In this document: piece after piece, positions 1-9,438 of the stretch
Position numbering within the stretch: the stretch's first letter is position 1
Layout of the letters: every line of letters begins with the position of its first letter
Source: an uncultured Treponema sp.
GTDB taxonomy: Bacteria > Spirochaetota > Spirochaetia > Treponematales > Treponemataceae
Assembly: GCA_946410085.1 (NCBI GenBank)
Contig: CAMJZA010000024.1
Coordinates: 1-45,810 of the forward strand
DNA: 45,810 bases
Direction of reading: 5' to 3'
Translations under genes and position numbers: made by a program
The notes under the pieces: generated by a model
What the model was told of the DNA's origin: nothing
The model's database searches: none
Seen by the model: only the letters and a program-made list of their open reading frames with translations

Positions 1-155
1 CTTCTGCTGTGCTTTTCGCTTTCTCTTTGTTGTCATACACAGATATCTCTGTCCGTAACTGGCAGAAATGTGCATTTCATCGGGAAAATCTTTTTGGTCT
101 TGATTTTTTTTGCGCTAAGCAGCTGCTGCGGCCGGTTTTCCCGGTAAATTCCTTC

Positions 156-184
156 TTGCAGTTTGCCCCGCAGGGAATTATAAT
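156..184 (+). promoter_or_regulatory. promoter, leaderless-type
   Basis: TTGCAG (156-161), a 17-base spacer and TATAAT (179-184). Only seven bases separate the -10 box from the ATG at 192, so transcription should begin at or next to the start codon. AGG at 188-190 is too close to the ATG to act as a ribosome binding site. Confidence 0.6.
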
Positions 185-191
185 AATAGGA

Positions 192-617
192 ATGGAATAC
201 CTTGTCCTGCTCGGCCTTGCCCTGTTCATCTTCCTCATGCTCCGCTTCATCGTCGGTTCCGACCGTTCCGAAAAGAAAGCCCGGCTCAGGCAGGCAAACG
301 ACGAGGCGCAGAAGAAGGCCGAAGCCCGGGGCCTTCTGGTCAGCTGCCCCCTCTGCTCAAGCCCGCTTGCCAAAGGCGAAGACATCATCAGCAAGGTCTA
401 CCGGCCCATGAACGTTCCCGACCAGCTGTGTACGATAGACGGCTGTCCCCACTGCTTCCCCCGGCCGGAGCCGGGACTCAAGCGGGTCTGCCCGGTCTGC
501 GGGAAGGACGTGCCGCTCAGGGAGGGGCACCTGATCGCCCGCCTGTTCAACTATGCGGACGGCAAGAAGCATGTCGTCGTTACGGGCTGCACCGAATGCA
601 GCAAGGGGAGTAAGTAG
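192..617 (+). CDS. zinc-ribbon membrane-anchored protein, unknown function
   Basis: A 141-residue protein. Residues 3-21 form one hydrophobic segment, so the protein is probably anchored at the membrane, followed by a charged, probably helical stretch (22-48). The rest is Cys-rich: CxxC pairs at 52/55, 100/103 and 133/136, plus C80, C85, H87 and C88. This pattern fits two or three zinc ribbons. An upstream in-frame extension to position 9 exists, but the start at 192 is preferred because a -10 box ends at 184 and the extension has no protein-like composition. The gene ends three bases before the exopolyphosphatase gene, so the two are probably co-transcribed. Zinc binding is inferred from the motifs; I do not recognise a named family. 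Confidence 0.75.
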   Translation: MEYLVLLGLALFIFLMLRFIVGSDRSEKKARLRQANDEAQKKAEARGLLVSCPLCSSPLAKGEDIISKVYRPMNVPDQLCTIDGCPHCFPRPEPGLKRVCPVCGKDVPLREGHLIARLFNYADGKKHVVVTGCTECSKGSK

Positions 618-620
618 GAT

Positions 621-2150
621 ATGGGACGCATACAGGCGGTCATCGAAATCGGTTCCACGGGCATCCGGATGCTCGTCGCCGAAACCACGGACGACAAGAA
701 ACGCAACATACTGGACCGGTCCGAGTTCCCCGCAAACATCGGGCGCGACGTGTTCACCTCCCGCTACATCAGCCGCGACACCCTGCTCAACGCCCAGCGC
801 ATCCTGAACCGCTTCGGCGAGCAGCTTGCCGCCTGGGGACTGACGCGGGAGGAGACCCTGGTCCTCGGGACCTCTGCGGTCCGCGAGGCGCTGAACCGCG
901 ACCCCTTCGTGGACCGGATCAAGATAAAGACGGGCTTTACGGTCCGGGTCATCGACGGCATTGAAGAAAACCGCCTCATGTACATTGCGGTAACCGAATG
1001 CCTTAAGGAAGAAAGCTTTTCTGTCCGGCAGAGCAATTCGATCATCCTCGACGTGTCCGGCGGGGCAACCGAAATGATGCTGATGGAAAACGGCAGCATG
1101 GTCGGGGCACACTCGCTCCGCCTGGGAACCGTCATAATCGGCCAGCAGATTCATTCGATGACGGGAGATACCGGCGATGCCATCCGCTTCGTGACCGAAT
1201 TCATCAATAATACGCGGGCAACGCTGAATGCCGAGATGAACCTGGACCAGGTGCAGCAGTTCATCGCGCTCGGCAAGGACATGCAGATTGCCGCAATTAT
1301 GGAAGGGAAGTCCGTTTCGACCTTCCTGTGGGAAATCGAGCGGGACCGCTTTGACGCCTTTGTGGACGAGGTGGAGCACTATTCCGAAGAAGAGTGCGTC
1401 GCCCGCTTTAAGATGAGTTACAGTGAGGCAAAGACCTTCCTCATCTCCCTGCTCACTTACCGGCAGTTCATCTCCCTGACGAACGTGAAGAAGATTGTCG
1501 TGCCCGAAACGTCCATCCAGGAAGGGGCTGTCATTGCACTGTCGGAAGAAGGAGGGCAGGAACTGCTGAAGGAGTTCTCCGAGCAGATTGTCGCGAGCGC
1601 ACGGACTCTGCTCAGAAAGTACAAGGGCGACGAGGACCATGCCGAATACGTGCGGCACGTGAGCTGCCGGCTCTTTGACAAGCTGGAAAGCGAACTGGGG
1701 CTGGACGCACATGCGAGGATGCTCCTTGAGGTGTCTGCCCTGCTCCACGACATCGGGATGTTCATCCGGGCGGAAGACCACAACCTGCATTCCTGCTACA
1801 TCATCCGGCACAGCGAGATTTTCGGCCTGAGTGCAGACGAAATGAATCTCGTTGCCCTGATTGCCCTGTACCACAAGGGCAAGGTGTCTCCCCAGAACGA
1901 GGCGGAGGTGAAGCTTTTGCCCCGGGCAAGCCGCCTGACGATCCTCAAGCTCTGCGCAATCCTGCGGGTAGCAGACTCCTTTGACCGCAGTCACCGGCAG
2001 CGGCTCAGGGACTTCAGCATTTCCCTGTCAAAGGACAGCATTACGTTCAGGATCAAGGGGCATGAGCACATGGGCCTTGAGCGGCTTGCCCTGCAGGAGA
2101 AGTCCGATCTGTTTGAAGATGTGTTCGGCTACAACGTCGTGCTGGTCTAG
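621..2150 (+). CDS. ppx: exopolyphosphatase / pppGpp phosphohydrolase (Ppx/GppA) with HD domain
   Basis: A 509-residue Ppx/GppA-family protein, expected to hydrolyse terminal phosphates of polyphosphate (or pppGpp). The N-terminal actin-like ATPase fold begins with the phosphate-binding stretch IEIGSTGIRMLVAE, and the second phosphate motif appears as LDVSGGATEMML near residue 149. The C-terminal third is an HD-type helical domain with the metal-binding pair H376-D377 in LLHDIGMF, as in long Ppx proteins. It starts at an ATG three bases after the zinc-ribbon gene and lies directly upstream of polyphosphate kinase, which supports a polyphosphate role over pppGpp. Ppx and GppA cannot be separated from sequence alone. 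Confidence 0.9.
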   Translation: MGRIQAVIEIGSTGIRMLVAETTDDKKRNILDRSEFPANIGRDVFTSRYISRDTLLNAQRILNRFGEQLAAWGLTREETLVLGTSAVREALNRDPFVDRIKIKTGFTVRVIDGIEENRLMYIAVTECLKEESFSVRQSNSIILDVSGGATEMMLMENGSMVGAHSLRLGTVIIGQQIHSMTGDTGDAIRFVTEFINNTRATLNAEMNLDQVQQFIALGKDMQIAAIMEGKSVSTFLWEIERDRFDAFVDEVEHYSEEECVARFKMSYSEAKTFLISLLTYRQFISLTNVKKIVVPETSIQEGAVIALSEEGGQELLKEFSEQIVASARTLLRKYKGDEDHAEYVRHVSCRLFDKLESELGLDAHARMLLEVSALLHDIGMFIRAEDHNLHSCYIIRHSEIFGLSADEMNLVALIALYHKGKVSPQNEAEVKLLPRASRLTILKLCAILRVADSFDRSHRQRLRDFSISLSKDSITFRIKGHEHMGLERLALQEKSDLFEDVFGYNVVLV

Positions 2151-2251
2151 CGGGCGGTATGCGGAGTAACGGGATGCGGCCGCGCAGCTTGCTCCGGTCA
2201 TTGCGGCAGTGCAGGCGAGGGTGATTGAGGGGCATAATGGGGGATTGTTTT

Positions 2252-4387
2252 ATGGAAGAAAAAGAGAAGAAACGCTATTTTAACCGGGAGCTCAGCTGGC
2301 TTGAGTTCAACGCCCGCGTCCTGAGCGAGGCCCTGCGCAGGGATAATCCCCTGCTGGAGCGGCTGAATTTCTTGGGCATCGTCTCAAGCAACTTCGGGGA
2401 GTTCTTTCAGGTCCGCGTCGCCTCGCTCAAGCGGGAGTCGCAGGTCAACCCCCGGCATACGGACTCCAGCGGCCTGACCGCGAAGGAGGCGCTCGAAAAA
2501 ATCTCCCGGCGGAGCCATGAGATTGTCTCGGCGCAGTACAAGTGCCTGATGGACGACATCCTGCCCGCCCTCGCCGGGGAGGGACTGGTGTACGTACATC
2601 CCAGGACCTTCTCTTCCGCACAGAAGGCCTATGCGGAAGGCTTTTTCCGCCACGAGGTCTTTCCCCTCCTGACCCCCCTCCGTACCGACCTTGCCGAGTT
2701 TCCCCACGTTGCGAGCATGCAGCTGCATGCGGCCTTCCTGCTTGACAAGATGCCGGGCGTGCACCGCATGGAAACGGGCCTTTTGCCCCAGTCCGACACC
2801 GACCTCCTTGCCCTTGTGCCAGTTCCGCCGGGCATTTCCCGGATCGTCTACCTGCCGGGCGAGGACGGGAACCGCTATTTTACCCTGCTCGACGACATTG
2901 TGACCCTGTACGGGCGGGAGCTTTTCCCCGGCTATACCGTCAGGGAGTCGATGGTCTTTAAGCTCGCCCGCGATGCGGACTTTGCCGTCGACGAGGAAGC
3001 CGGCGACCAGTTCATTCAGGCAATGAAAGAAGTGCTGATAAAGCGTCAGTCTTCGTTTCCCGTCTGCCTCTGGGCAAATTCCGGCAGCAAAAAGCTCCTG
3101 TCGCTCATGAAGGAAAAGCTGTCCCTCGAAGACGACGACGTGTACCGCGTGGACGGCGTCATTGATCCCGGTTCCCTGATGGAACTCGCCGGAAACGAAG
3201 AGTTTGCCCGGCTTTCCTACCCCGAGTGGCAGCACTTTTACCCGGCGCAGCTGCCGGAGGACGGGAGCTACTGGAACACCATCCGGCAGCACGATGTCCT
3301 GCTCAACGTCCCCTATGAGAGCTATGATCCCGTGGTGAAGTTCATTCAGGATGCGTCGGTCGACGGCGAAGTGCTTGCAATCAAGATGACCCTCTACCGG
3401 ACGGGCAGCAACTCGCCGATCGTGCAGGCGCTCAAGCGGGCGTCGGTGAACGGCAAGTCGGTTACCGTCTTTGTGGAACTCAAGGCCCGCTTTGACGAGC
3501 AGCGCAATATTTCATGGGCGCAGGAACTGGAGAACGCGGGCGTGACGGTCATCTACGGCATGGTAAACCTGAAGGTACATGCGAAAATCTGCCTGGTCAT
3601 CCGCAAGGAAAGCGACGGCATCCGCCGCTACGTGCACCTGAGTACGGGCAACTACAATCCCAAGACGGCCCGCCTGTATCAGGATTTCTCGATTTTTACC
3701 TGCAACCCGAACCTCGCGCTCGACGCGACCTACTTTTTCAACGTCGTGTCCGGCTACAGCATCGTCCAGTCCATGCACACGCTCGCGATGGCGCCGGTGA
3801 ACCTCAAGCACCGCCTCATCGAGCTGATTGAGCGGGAAATCAGCGGGAGCAGCCCGGACAACCCCGGCCTGATCATCGCGAAGATGAACAGCCTGTGCCA
3901 TGACGAAATAATAGAAGAACTCTACAAGGCGAGCAATGCGGGGGTCCGCGTCATGCTGAACATCCGCGGCATCTGCACGCTCATTCCCGGCGTCAAGGGG
4001 ATGAGCGAAAACATTGAGGTTTCGAGCGTCGTCGGCCGCTACCTGGAACATTCCCGGGTTTTCTACTTCAAGAACGGGGGCAGCGAGGAGCTGTACCTGA
4101 GCAGTGCGGACTGGATGGTGCGCAACCTGGACAAGCGGATTGAGCTGATGTTCCCCGTGCTCGACAGGGATGCCTTCCGGGAGGTCAAGGAAGCCCTGCT
4201 GTGCTACTTTGAGGACAACACGCACTGTCACCGCCTGCTCAAGAACGGGTCCTGGAAGGCGGTAACGCCTGCCGCCGGGGAGCAGGCGGTCAGCGTGCAG
4301 GATGAACTGCAGCAGAAGTACGCCCGCCGCGACGAGGCGCGCAAATCCCAGCCCAAGGTCGAATTTGTCGTCCGCCGCAAGCATTAG
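2252..4387 (+). CDS. ppk1: polyphosphate kinase 1
   Basis: Makes long-chain polyphosphate from ATP. The protein has 711 residues with the normal N-terminal RYFNRELSWLEFNARV signature. The autophosphorylated histidine is H462 in YVHLSTGNYNPKTARLY; the second conserved histidine is H600 in GRYLEHSRVFYF. The C-terminal SSADWMVRNLDKRIELMFPV is typical of the family. Possible starts are ATG 2252 (GGGGGA seven bases upstream), ATG 2237 (GAGGGG four bases upstream) and TTG 2225; 2252 gives the most family-like N-terminus but is not certain. The upstream neighbour is ppx, so synthesis and breakdown of polyphosphate are encoded together. A 74-base gap separates it from ppx, with no clear promoter. Confidence 0.95.
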   Translation: MEEKEKKRYFNRELSWLEFNARVLSEALRRDNPLLERLNFLGIVSSNFGEFFQVRVASLKRESQVNPRHTDSSGLTAKEALEKISRRSHEIVSAQYKCLMDDILPALAGEGLVYVHPRTFSSAQKAYAEGFFRHEVFPLLTPLRTDLAEFPHVASMQLHAAFLLDKMPGVHRMETGLLPQSDTDLLALVPVPPGISRIVYLPGEDGNRYFTLLDDIVTLYGRELFPGYTVRESMVFKLARDADFAVDEEAGDQFIQAMKEVLIKRQSSFPVCLWANSGSKKLLSLMKEKLSLEDDDVYRVDGVIDPGSLMELAGNEEFARLSYPEWQHFYPAQLPEDGSYWNTIRQHDVLLNVPYESYDPVVKFIQDASVDGEVLAIKMTLYRTGSNSPIVQALKRASVNGKSVTVFVELKARFDEQRNISWAQELENAGVTVIYGMVNLKVHAKICLVIRKESDGIRRYVHLSTGNYNPKTARLYQDFSIFTCNPNLALDATYFFNVVSGYSIVQSMHTLAMAPVNLKHRLIELIEREISGSSPDNPGLIIAKMNSLCHDEIIEELYKASNAGVRVMLNIRGICTLIPGVKGMSENIEVSSVVGRYLEHSRVFYFKNGGSEELYLSSADWMVRNLDKRIELMFPVLDRDAFREVKEALLCYFEDNTHCHRLLKNGSWKAVTPAAGEQAVSVQDELQQKYARRDEARKSQPKVEFVVRRKH

Positions 4388-4430
4388 CAGGAGTTTGGAG
4401 GCATTTGTGGGACTTTTGCGGGGCTTTTTG

Positions 4431-4458
4431 TTGAATTTTCCCGGGAAAAGGCTATAAT
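4431..4458 (+). promoter_or_regulatory. sigma70-type promoter for chemoreceptor gene
   Basis: TTGAAT (4431-4436), 16-base spacer, TATAAT (4453-4458) preceded by GC. Unlike the leaderless set, a normal leader with GGAG (4471-4474) precedes the ATG at 4481. Confidence 0.7.
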
Positions 4459-4480
4459 AGTGTCATAAAAGGAGTCAGAT

Positions 4481-6556
4481 ATGGCAAGACTGTCGAGGGC
4501 ACAGCTGAAAGCCCGTCTTTGTATAACAGCAGTTATTTCTTGTATCGTGGTCGTGGCGGTTACGGTATTCGCCACGAGGATTCGCTTCAGGAGCGATGCA
4601 CAGGAGTCGCTTGCGTATCATGCCGAGCTGGAGACGCTTAAATTCACCTCCAGCCTGAACGCACAGCTGGGGCTTGTTGTCCAGATGGTCAAGACCCCCT
4701 CCATCGTCAAGTACATGGAAAATCCCGATGACCCGGAGCTGAAGGCGACCGCCTTTGAGGAGTTCGGCAGCTTCAAGGACTCGTACCTGTCCAAGTCCGT
4801 CTTCTTCGTCAACGACAAGGACCACAAGTTCTATCAGGACCTGCAGGAAGCCTACCTCCTGGACCCGACCAAGCCAGAGAATTACTGGTACAACATGACG
4901 ATGTTCGAGACCGATGTGTATAACTTCAACATCAACTATAACCCGGACCTGGGGGCAACCTTCCTCTGGGTCAACGCCGTCATCCGCAACGCAGCGGGCA
5001 AGCCGGTCGGTATTGCGGGTACGGGCATTCCGCTGACGGACTTCATCAATTCCATGTACTCCGGCCTGCCGGACAACGTGACGATGTACATCTATGACGA
5101 CAAGCTGGTGATAACGGGCGCCCAGGACCAGTCAATCCTTGCGGAGAATATTCCCGTCACGGACAAGCTCCCCGATCTTGCGGGGCTGGAAATCCTTCCG
5201 AAGGAGATTACGTCGGCGCACTCACCCAAGCACGAGTTTACGTTCGCTCCCCTTTCTCTGGTCAGCTGGCACCTGGTGTTTGCCCGGGAATACAACTTTG
5301 CGACCGCCATCGGCTATGCAACCGGACCGATTGCAGTCTGTCTGGTCATCATCTTCATTGCAGTCGCCATCGCGCTCAGCATGAACATGGTGTACAGTGC
5401 GTCCACGCTCAAGACGGCGGTAGACGACCTTTCTTCGGGTAACGCAGACCTGACCCGGCGGGTTGAGCTGAACAGCACCCCCTTCCTTGCCGTCATGGAC
5501 GACATGGTTGACAGCCTGAACCGCTTTATCAAGAAACTGCAGGGCATCATGGAGACCGTCAAGGAGTCCAACGGCTCCCTCGTGTCGAGCGGCGACCGCC
5601 TGCACGAGACGACGAGTGAGACGGAAAATTCCATCGTGCAGGTTATCGGGAGCATCGATTCCATACAGCGGCAGATTGAGACGCAGGTCGAGTCCGTTAC
5701 TGGCACGGCGAATTCCGTCAAGCAGGTTTCTTCGGCAATCGAGACAATCGGCGGCATGATCGAAAGTCAGTCCAACGGCGTGAGCGACGCTTCCAGCGCG
5801 GTCGAACAGATGATCGGCAACATCGCGAGCGTCAACCAGAGCGTTGACAAGATGGCGGCTTCCTTCGAGGGCCTGCGGGACAACGCGATGAACGGAATCA
5901 ACAAGCAGTCCGCCGTCAACGAGAAAATCAAGCAGATCGAGGCCCAGTCCGACATGCTGCAGGAAGCAAACCTGGCGATTTCCAGCATAGCGGAGCAGAC
6001 CAACCTGCTCGCCATGAACGCCGCAATCGAAGCAGCCCATGCGGGAGAGGCGGGCCGCGGCTTTGCGGTCGTTGCGGACGAAATCCGCAAGCTGTCCGAG
6101 ACGTCTTCTGCCCAGTCAAAGACGATCGGAGACCAGCTCAAGAACATCAAGGATTCGATTTCCGAAGTCGTTTCCGCCTCAATGGAATCAAGTTCCGCAT
6201 TTGATTCCGTTTCGAGCAAGATTGACGAAACCGATGAACTGGTTGCCCAGATTAAGGCAGCGATGGAAGAGCAGAACGCCGGTTCCCGCCAGATACGCGA
6301 GGCCCTCCATTCCATGAACGAGAGTACCATCCAGGTGCGCAAGGCTTCAAATCAGATGGAGTCGGACAACAAGGCCGCCATGGAACAGGTTGCCCTGCTG
6401 CGGCAGGCGACCAACGGCCTGATGAAGGACATGAACGGCGTTTCGGAAGGCACGCGCAAGATCAGCGATACCGGTAACTCGCTGAGTGCGATGGTGGACG
6501 AGGTAAAGAGTTCCATCGCCATGATCGGCGGCCAGATCGACCAGTTCAAGGTCTAG
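4481..6556 (+). CDS. methyl-accepting chemotaxis protein with extracytoplasmic CACHE-like sensor
   Basis: A 691-residue chemoreceptor. Transmembrane segment 1 is at about residues 10-28; the extracytoplasmic sensor (about 35-275) has the dCACHE look, including a [20 protein letters not shown] strand-turn region. Transmembrane segment 2 is near 285-305, followed by a HAMP domain and a long coiled-coil signalling domain. The highly conserved hairpin tip is present ([21 protein letters not shown], with [11 protein letters not shown] after it), which contacts CheA and CheW. No C-terminal CheR-tethering pentapeptide is visible. It has its own promoter and GGAG ribosome binding site, and a strong terminator follows. 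The ligand cannot be read from sequence. Confidence 0.93.
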   Translation: MARLSRAQLKARLCITAVISCIVVVAVTVFATRIRFRSDAQESLAYHAELETLKFTSSLNAQLGLVVQMVKTPSIVKYMENPDDPELKATAFEEFGSFKDSYLSKSVFFVNDKDHKFYQDLQEAYLLDPTKPENYWYNMTMFETDVYNFNINYNPDLGATFLWVNAVIRNAAGKPVGIAGTGIPLTDFINSMYSGLPDNVTMYIYDDKLVITGAQDQSILAENIPVTDKLPDLAGLEILPKEITSAHSPKHEFTFAPLSLVSWHLVFAREYNFATAIGYATGPIAVCLVIIFIAVAIALSMNMVYSASTLKTAVDDLSSGNADLTRRVELNSTPFLAVMDDMVDSLNRFIKKLQGIMETVKESNGSLVSSGDRLHETTSETENSIVQVIGSIDSIQRQIETQVESVTGTANSVKQVSSAIETIGGMIESQSNGVSDASSAVEQMIGNIASVNQSVDKMAASFEGLRDNAMNGINKQSAVNEKIKQIEAQSDMLQEANLAISSIAEQTNLLAMNAAIEAAHAGEAGRGFAVVADEIRKLSETSSAQSKTIGDQLKNIKDSISEVVSASMESSSAFDSVSSKIDETDELVAQIKAAMEEQNAGSRQIREALHSMNESTIQVRKASNQMESDNKAAMEQVALLRQATNGLMKDMNGVSEGTRKISDTGNSLSAMVDEVKSSIAMIGGQIDQFKV

Positions 6557-6559
6557 GCA

Positions 6560-6608
6560 GCGGCGGCCCCCGAAGCGTGCCGGCCCCGAAGCGGGCTGCC
6601 GCGTTTTT
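6560..6608 (+). terminator. rho-independent terminator after chemoreceptor gene
   Basis: Stem GCGGCGGCCC (6560-6569) pairs with GGGCTGCCGC (6593-6602), with one G-U pair, followed by GTTTTT (6603-6608). The stop codon is at 6554-6556. Confidence 0.7.
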
Positions 6609-6624
6609 GAAGGGGCCGGGCGTC

Positions 6625-6653
6625 TAGGCAAAGCACGCAAAACAGGCTATACT
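6625..6653 (+). promoter_or_regulatory. promoter, leaderless-type, for HD-GYP gene
   Basis: TAGGCA (6625-6630), 17-base spacer, TATACT (6648-6653) preceded by GGC. Nine bases separate the -10 box from the ATG at 6663, leaving a 5' leader of at most a few bases and no Shine-Dalgarno sequence. Confidence 0.55.
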
Positions 6654-6662
6654 CACCGTATA

Positions 6663-8468
6663 ATGTCGTTGTTTGTCTTTGAGAATATCATCAGCAGTGC
6701 GGCACTGATACTTTCAATAGCCTGTTTTGCGATTGTTGCGAACCACCGGGAGGCGAAGGACTATGAGGTGTCCCTCTCCTTTTCCCTGTTTACCATACTG
6801 ACCAGCCTGGGCTATCTGGGCATCCTGCAGTCCGCAGCCGTTGAAAGTGCACTTGTCTTTACGACGAAGCTCAAGTACATCGGCCTGTTCATGCAGTTCA
6901 TCATCTACTTCATGGTCTACGGCTACTTCAAGGTGACCCTGCCCAGGTGGTCCTTTGTCCTTTACCTGACGGTGACGGTGCTGATCCTCATCATGCTCCT
7001 GAACTTCAACTTTAAGGGGACGCCGCTGCCGGGCAACCCCATGACCTGGCTCGGCTTTACCGGCCGCTGGTTTTTCAGGAGCTACTATATCCAGATGCGG
7101 CGGGGACTTATCTTCCTGCGTACGCAGAACAACTGGGGCTACTACCTCTTCCTCGTTTCCCTGCTGTTCTATCTGGTCTCCCTCGTTTCCCTCTACTTCC
7201 GCGTCGTCTTTTTCCGGCGGATCCTCAAGCTGCGGGATCTGACGGTCCTGTTTGCCTCCCTCATCATTCCGACCGTCTGCTTCCTGTATGAGCGCTTTTT
7301 CCTCATGCTCTGCAATCAGGAGTCCGTGCCGGTCGTGCCGGTCGGCATCATCATCTCGGACTGCATGACGGTGTACCTCGTCATGTTCCGCCGCTTCAAC
7401 AACGTCAATGCACAGGCGAGCGACGTCTTCTTTGAACGGATGGAAACACCGGCCATCGTCATTGACGATATGTTCCGCATTACGAACGTCAATGAGGCCG
7501 TGCAGGAGCTCTTTTCGTTCATTACCCGCGACTCCATCGGCCAGCGGGCCATGTCCGTCTTTCCCGAGTATCTGGTGCGTCCCTTCGAGTCCCTCATTTC
7601 CTTTGAGGGGAATCCGGCGGATCCCGGCCTGATGCAGGGCGATACTCCCGTCGCCGACGAGAACCTCGTGTTCGTGGGATCAAAGACCTTCCAGCCCAAG
7701 GTCCGTCGCGTCCAGAACAAGGACCGTACCGTCGGCTTCGTGTTCTCGCTCGAAGACGTAACCCTGCTGCACAATTACAAGCAGACCCTTGAAAGCGACA
7801 TCGGCAAGAAGACCGAACAGATCCGCATGATGCGCGACCAGATGGTGCTTTCGTTTGCCTACCTTGCCGAACACCACGACCTGTCCAGCAAGGGCCACCT
7901 GATGCGGACCTCCTACTATACGAAGGCAATCGCAACCGAACTGCTGCGGGAGAACGTCTATACCGACGAAATTGACGGGAACTTCATCCAGACGATAGAG
8001 CGGGTTGCCCCCCTCCATGACATCGGCAAGGTGTATGTGGACGAGAAGGTGCTGAACCGGAACGGCCCCCTGTCGCCGGGAGAGCGCCTGCAGATGGAGT
8101 CGCATACCGTCAAGGGAGCGAGCTTCCTTGATTCGGCCCTGAGGGACTGCGGTGACCAGCTGTACAGCAACATGGCGCATGACATTGCCCTCTACCATCA
8201 CGAGTGGTGGAACGGGTCGGGCTATCCGTCAAAGATTTCGGGGATGAAAATACCGGTCTGCGCGCGGATCATGGCGGTTGCGGACGTCTTTGACGCCCTC
8301 CTGAGCGAGCGGCCCTACAAGAAGGCGTTCTCCATGACCGAAGCGTATGACATCATCCACTACCAGTCGGGAACCCATTTTGATCCGCAGGTCGTTTCTG
8401 CATTTGAGACGATAAAACCGGAAGTCAGGGAGTTGATCGAACGGCTCAAGAACAGCTCGAGCGACTAG
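6663..8468 (+). CDS. 7TM-PAS-HD-GYP protein, probable c-di-GMP phosphodiesterase
   Basis: A 601-residue membrane sensor. Residues 1-240 contain about seven hydrophobic helices resembling the 7TM region found at the N-terminus of some histidine kinases. A PAS-like domain follows (about 255-375, beginning near METPAIVIDDMFRITNVNEAV), then an HD-GYP domain (about 400-590). The HD pair is H452-D453 in LHDIGKVYVDE, with HTVKGASFLD and ALYHHEWWNGSGYP downstream; the GYP triplet is 520-522. These residues are complete, so hydrolysis of c-di-GMP is likely. The signal sensed is unknown. The ATG lies nine bases after a -10 box. A diguanylate cyclase lies 3.9 kb downstream, so synthesis and breakdown are encoded nearby. 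Confidence 0.88.
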   Translation: MSLFVFENIISSAALILSIACFAIVANHREAKDYEVSLSFSLFTILTSLGYLGILQSAAVESALVFTTKLKYIGLFMQFIIYFMVYGYFKVTLPRWSFVLYLTVTVLILIMLLNFNFKGTPLPGNPMTWLGFTGRWFFRSYYIQMRRGLIFLRTQNNWGYYLFLVSLLFYLVSLVSLYFRVVFFRRILKLRDLTVLFASLIIPTVCFLYERFFLMLCNQESVPVVPVGIIISDCMTVYLVMFRRFNNVNAQASDVFFERMETPAIVIDDMFRITNVNEAVQELFSFITRDSIGQRAMSVFPEYLVRPFESLISFEGNPADPGLMQGDTPVADENLVFVGSKTFQPKVRRVQNKDRTVGFVFSLEDVTLLHNYKQTLESDIGKKTEQIRMMRDQMVLSFAYLAEHHDLSSKGHLMRTSYYTKAIATELLRENVYTDEIDGNFIQTIERVAPLHDIGKVYVDEKVLNRNGPLSPGERLQMESHTVKGASFLDSALRDCGDQLYSNMAHDIALYHHEWWNGSGYPSKISGMKIPVCARIMAVADVFDALLSERPYKKAFSMTEAYDIIHYQSGTHFDPQVVSAFETIKPEVRELIERLKNSSSD

Positions 8469-8532
8469 GCTGCCGCGGCAAAGTGGTGCCCGGCAAAGGG
8501 TTGCCCGGCACACCTGTAGCTGCGGCCTGCGG

Positions 8533-9141
8533 TCAGGCGGCGGCTTTCTTGAGGATGGAACCGAAATGCCTGAGGTAGTCGATGAATGAGCTGTAGGCGA
8601 GGACGGCGCAGAGTACGTAGAACACCAGACCGACAGTCCTGAAAAGCCCCAAGTCCAGTCCCCATGCCGCTGCCAGTCCGCTGCGGATGAGGCATTCCTG
8701 TACGAGGGAGATGAAGCAGGCCGTGACGTAGCTGACGGTCTTGAGCTTGCCTCCCTTGCGGGCGGCGATTGCGGTTCCCTGCTTTGCTGCGACCATGCGC
8801 AGGAAGTTCTGGCTGAATTCCCGGTACAGGATGAGCACGTAGATGAGGGCCGGCATGTAGCCGGAAAAGACGAAGCAGGTAAAGGTCGAAAGGTGCAGGA
8901 AAACGTCTGCGAAGGGGTCAAACATCTTGCCGAAGTCGCTGACCTCATTGTGCCTGCGGGCAAAGTGGCCGTCCAGATAGTCCGTGAACTCGGCGAAGGC
9001 GAGCAGGGGAATCAGCATGAAGGTCAGGGCCTTCAGTACGAGGGCGTTTTGTATGTCAAACCAGACGGGAATGTAATACAGGATGAAGAAGACGGGCGCG
9101 ATGACAATCCGCGTCAAAGTGAATTTGTTTGACGTTTTCAT
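8533..9141 (-). CDS. pgsA: CDP-alcohol phosphatidyltransferase, probable phosphatidylglycerophosphate synthase
   Basis: A 202-residue integral membrane enzyme transferring phosphatidyl from CDP-diacylglycerol to an alcohol, most likely glycerol 3-phosphate. The family signature is intact: DYLDGHFARR, then G and D residues in DFGKMFDPFADVF, fitting DxxDGxxAR...GxxxDxxxD. Several hydrophobic helices surround it. The start is set at the ATG 9141-9139 (protein begins MKTSNKFTLTRIV) because a good promoter ends six bases upstream; a longer in-frame extension would read through that promoter. The gene is convergent with the HD-GYP gene and divergent from the hybrid kinase. The acceptor specificity is inferred. 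Confidence 0.85.
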   Translation of the reverse strand: MKTSNKFTLTRIVIAPVFFILYYIPVWFDIQNALVLKALTFMLIPLLAFAEFTDYLDGHFARRHNEVSDFGKMFDPFADVFLHLSTFTCFVFSGYMPALIYVLILYREFSQNFLRMVAAKQGTAIAARKGGKLKTVSYVTACFISLVQECLIRSGLAAAWGLDLGLFRTVGLVFYVLCAVLAYSSFIDYLRHFGSILKKAAA

Positions 9142-9147
9142 TGGCTC

Positions 9148-9176
9148 AGTATAAGCCTTTTCCCGCCGTGTGTCTA
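9148..9176 (-). promoter_or_regulatory. pgsA promoter, leaderless
   Basis: On the minus strand: TAGACA (9176-9171), 17-base spacer, TATACT (9153-9148). Only six bases separate the -10 box from the ATG at 9141, so the mRNA should begin at or within a base or two of the start codon. There is no ribosome binding site. Confidence 0.65.
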
Positions 9177-9225
9177 GGAGGGGGTTCCGGGAGGCCACGG
9201 AAACCGCATTCAGGGGAGGAATCTT

Positions 9226-9362
9226 CCATAAAAACGTATGGGGACACCCCGCGGGAAATGCCAGCGTAGCGTCAAGGCAACCGACAGCGTAGCGTCAAGG
9301 CAACCGACAGCGTAGCTTCAAGGCAACCGACAGCGTAGCTTCAAGGCAATACGTTTTTATGG
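9226..9362. repeat. inverted-repeat-bounded element with 23-bp direct repeats
   Basis: A 137-bp element bounded by CCATAAAAACGTAT (9226-9239) and its perfect reverse complement (9349-9362). Inside the left end is the small hairpin GGGGACACCCC (9240-9250). Then come one shortened 20-bp unit (9261-9280) and three 23-bp units (9281-9303, 9304-9326, 9327-9349) built on AGCGTAGCGTCAAGGCAA; the last two have a T in place of one G. No open frame, transposase or clear target duplication is visible. It lies between the divergent promoters of pgsA and the hybrid kinase. Confidence 0.85.
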
Positions 9363-9425
9363 CTGTTTACCCCTGTGTTGTTCACCCCTTATTCCAATAC
9401 GCTTCCATTTTATCCCATTATGCGC

Positions 9426-9431
9426 TATACT
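9426..9431 (+). promoter_or_regulatory. -10 box of hybrid kinase gene, leaderless-type
   Basis: TATACT preceded by GC; seven bases then the ATG at 9439. No convincing -35 box lies 16-18 bases upstream (TTCCAT at 9403), so activator help or dependence on the GC-extended -10 is possible. Confidence 0.45.
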
Positions 9432-9438
9432 ATGGGCT

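Noticed and set aside
357-1994. 545-residue open frame antisense to ppx
   Set aside because: Shadow of the exopolyphosphatase gene, which has clear motifs and coupling to its neighbours.
8469-8532. Terminator between the HD-GYP gene and pgsA
   Set aside because: The GCCCGGC repeats here do not form a clear stem with a U-run on either strand.
9142-9198. 19-residue N-terminal extension of PgsA
   Set aside because: It would read through a strong TAGACA-17-TATACT promoter, and the family normally begins near the chosen ATG.
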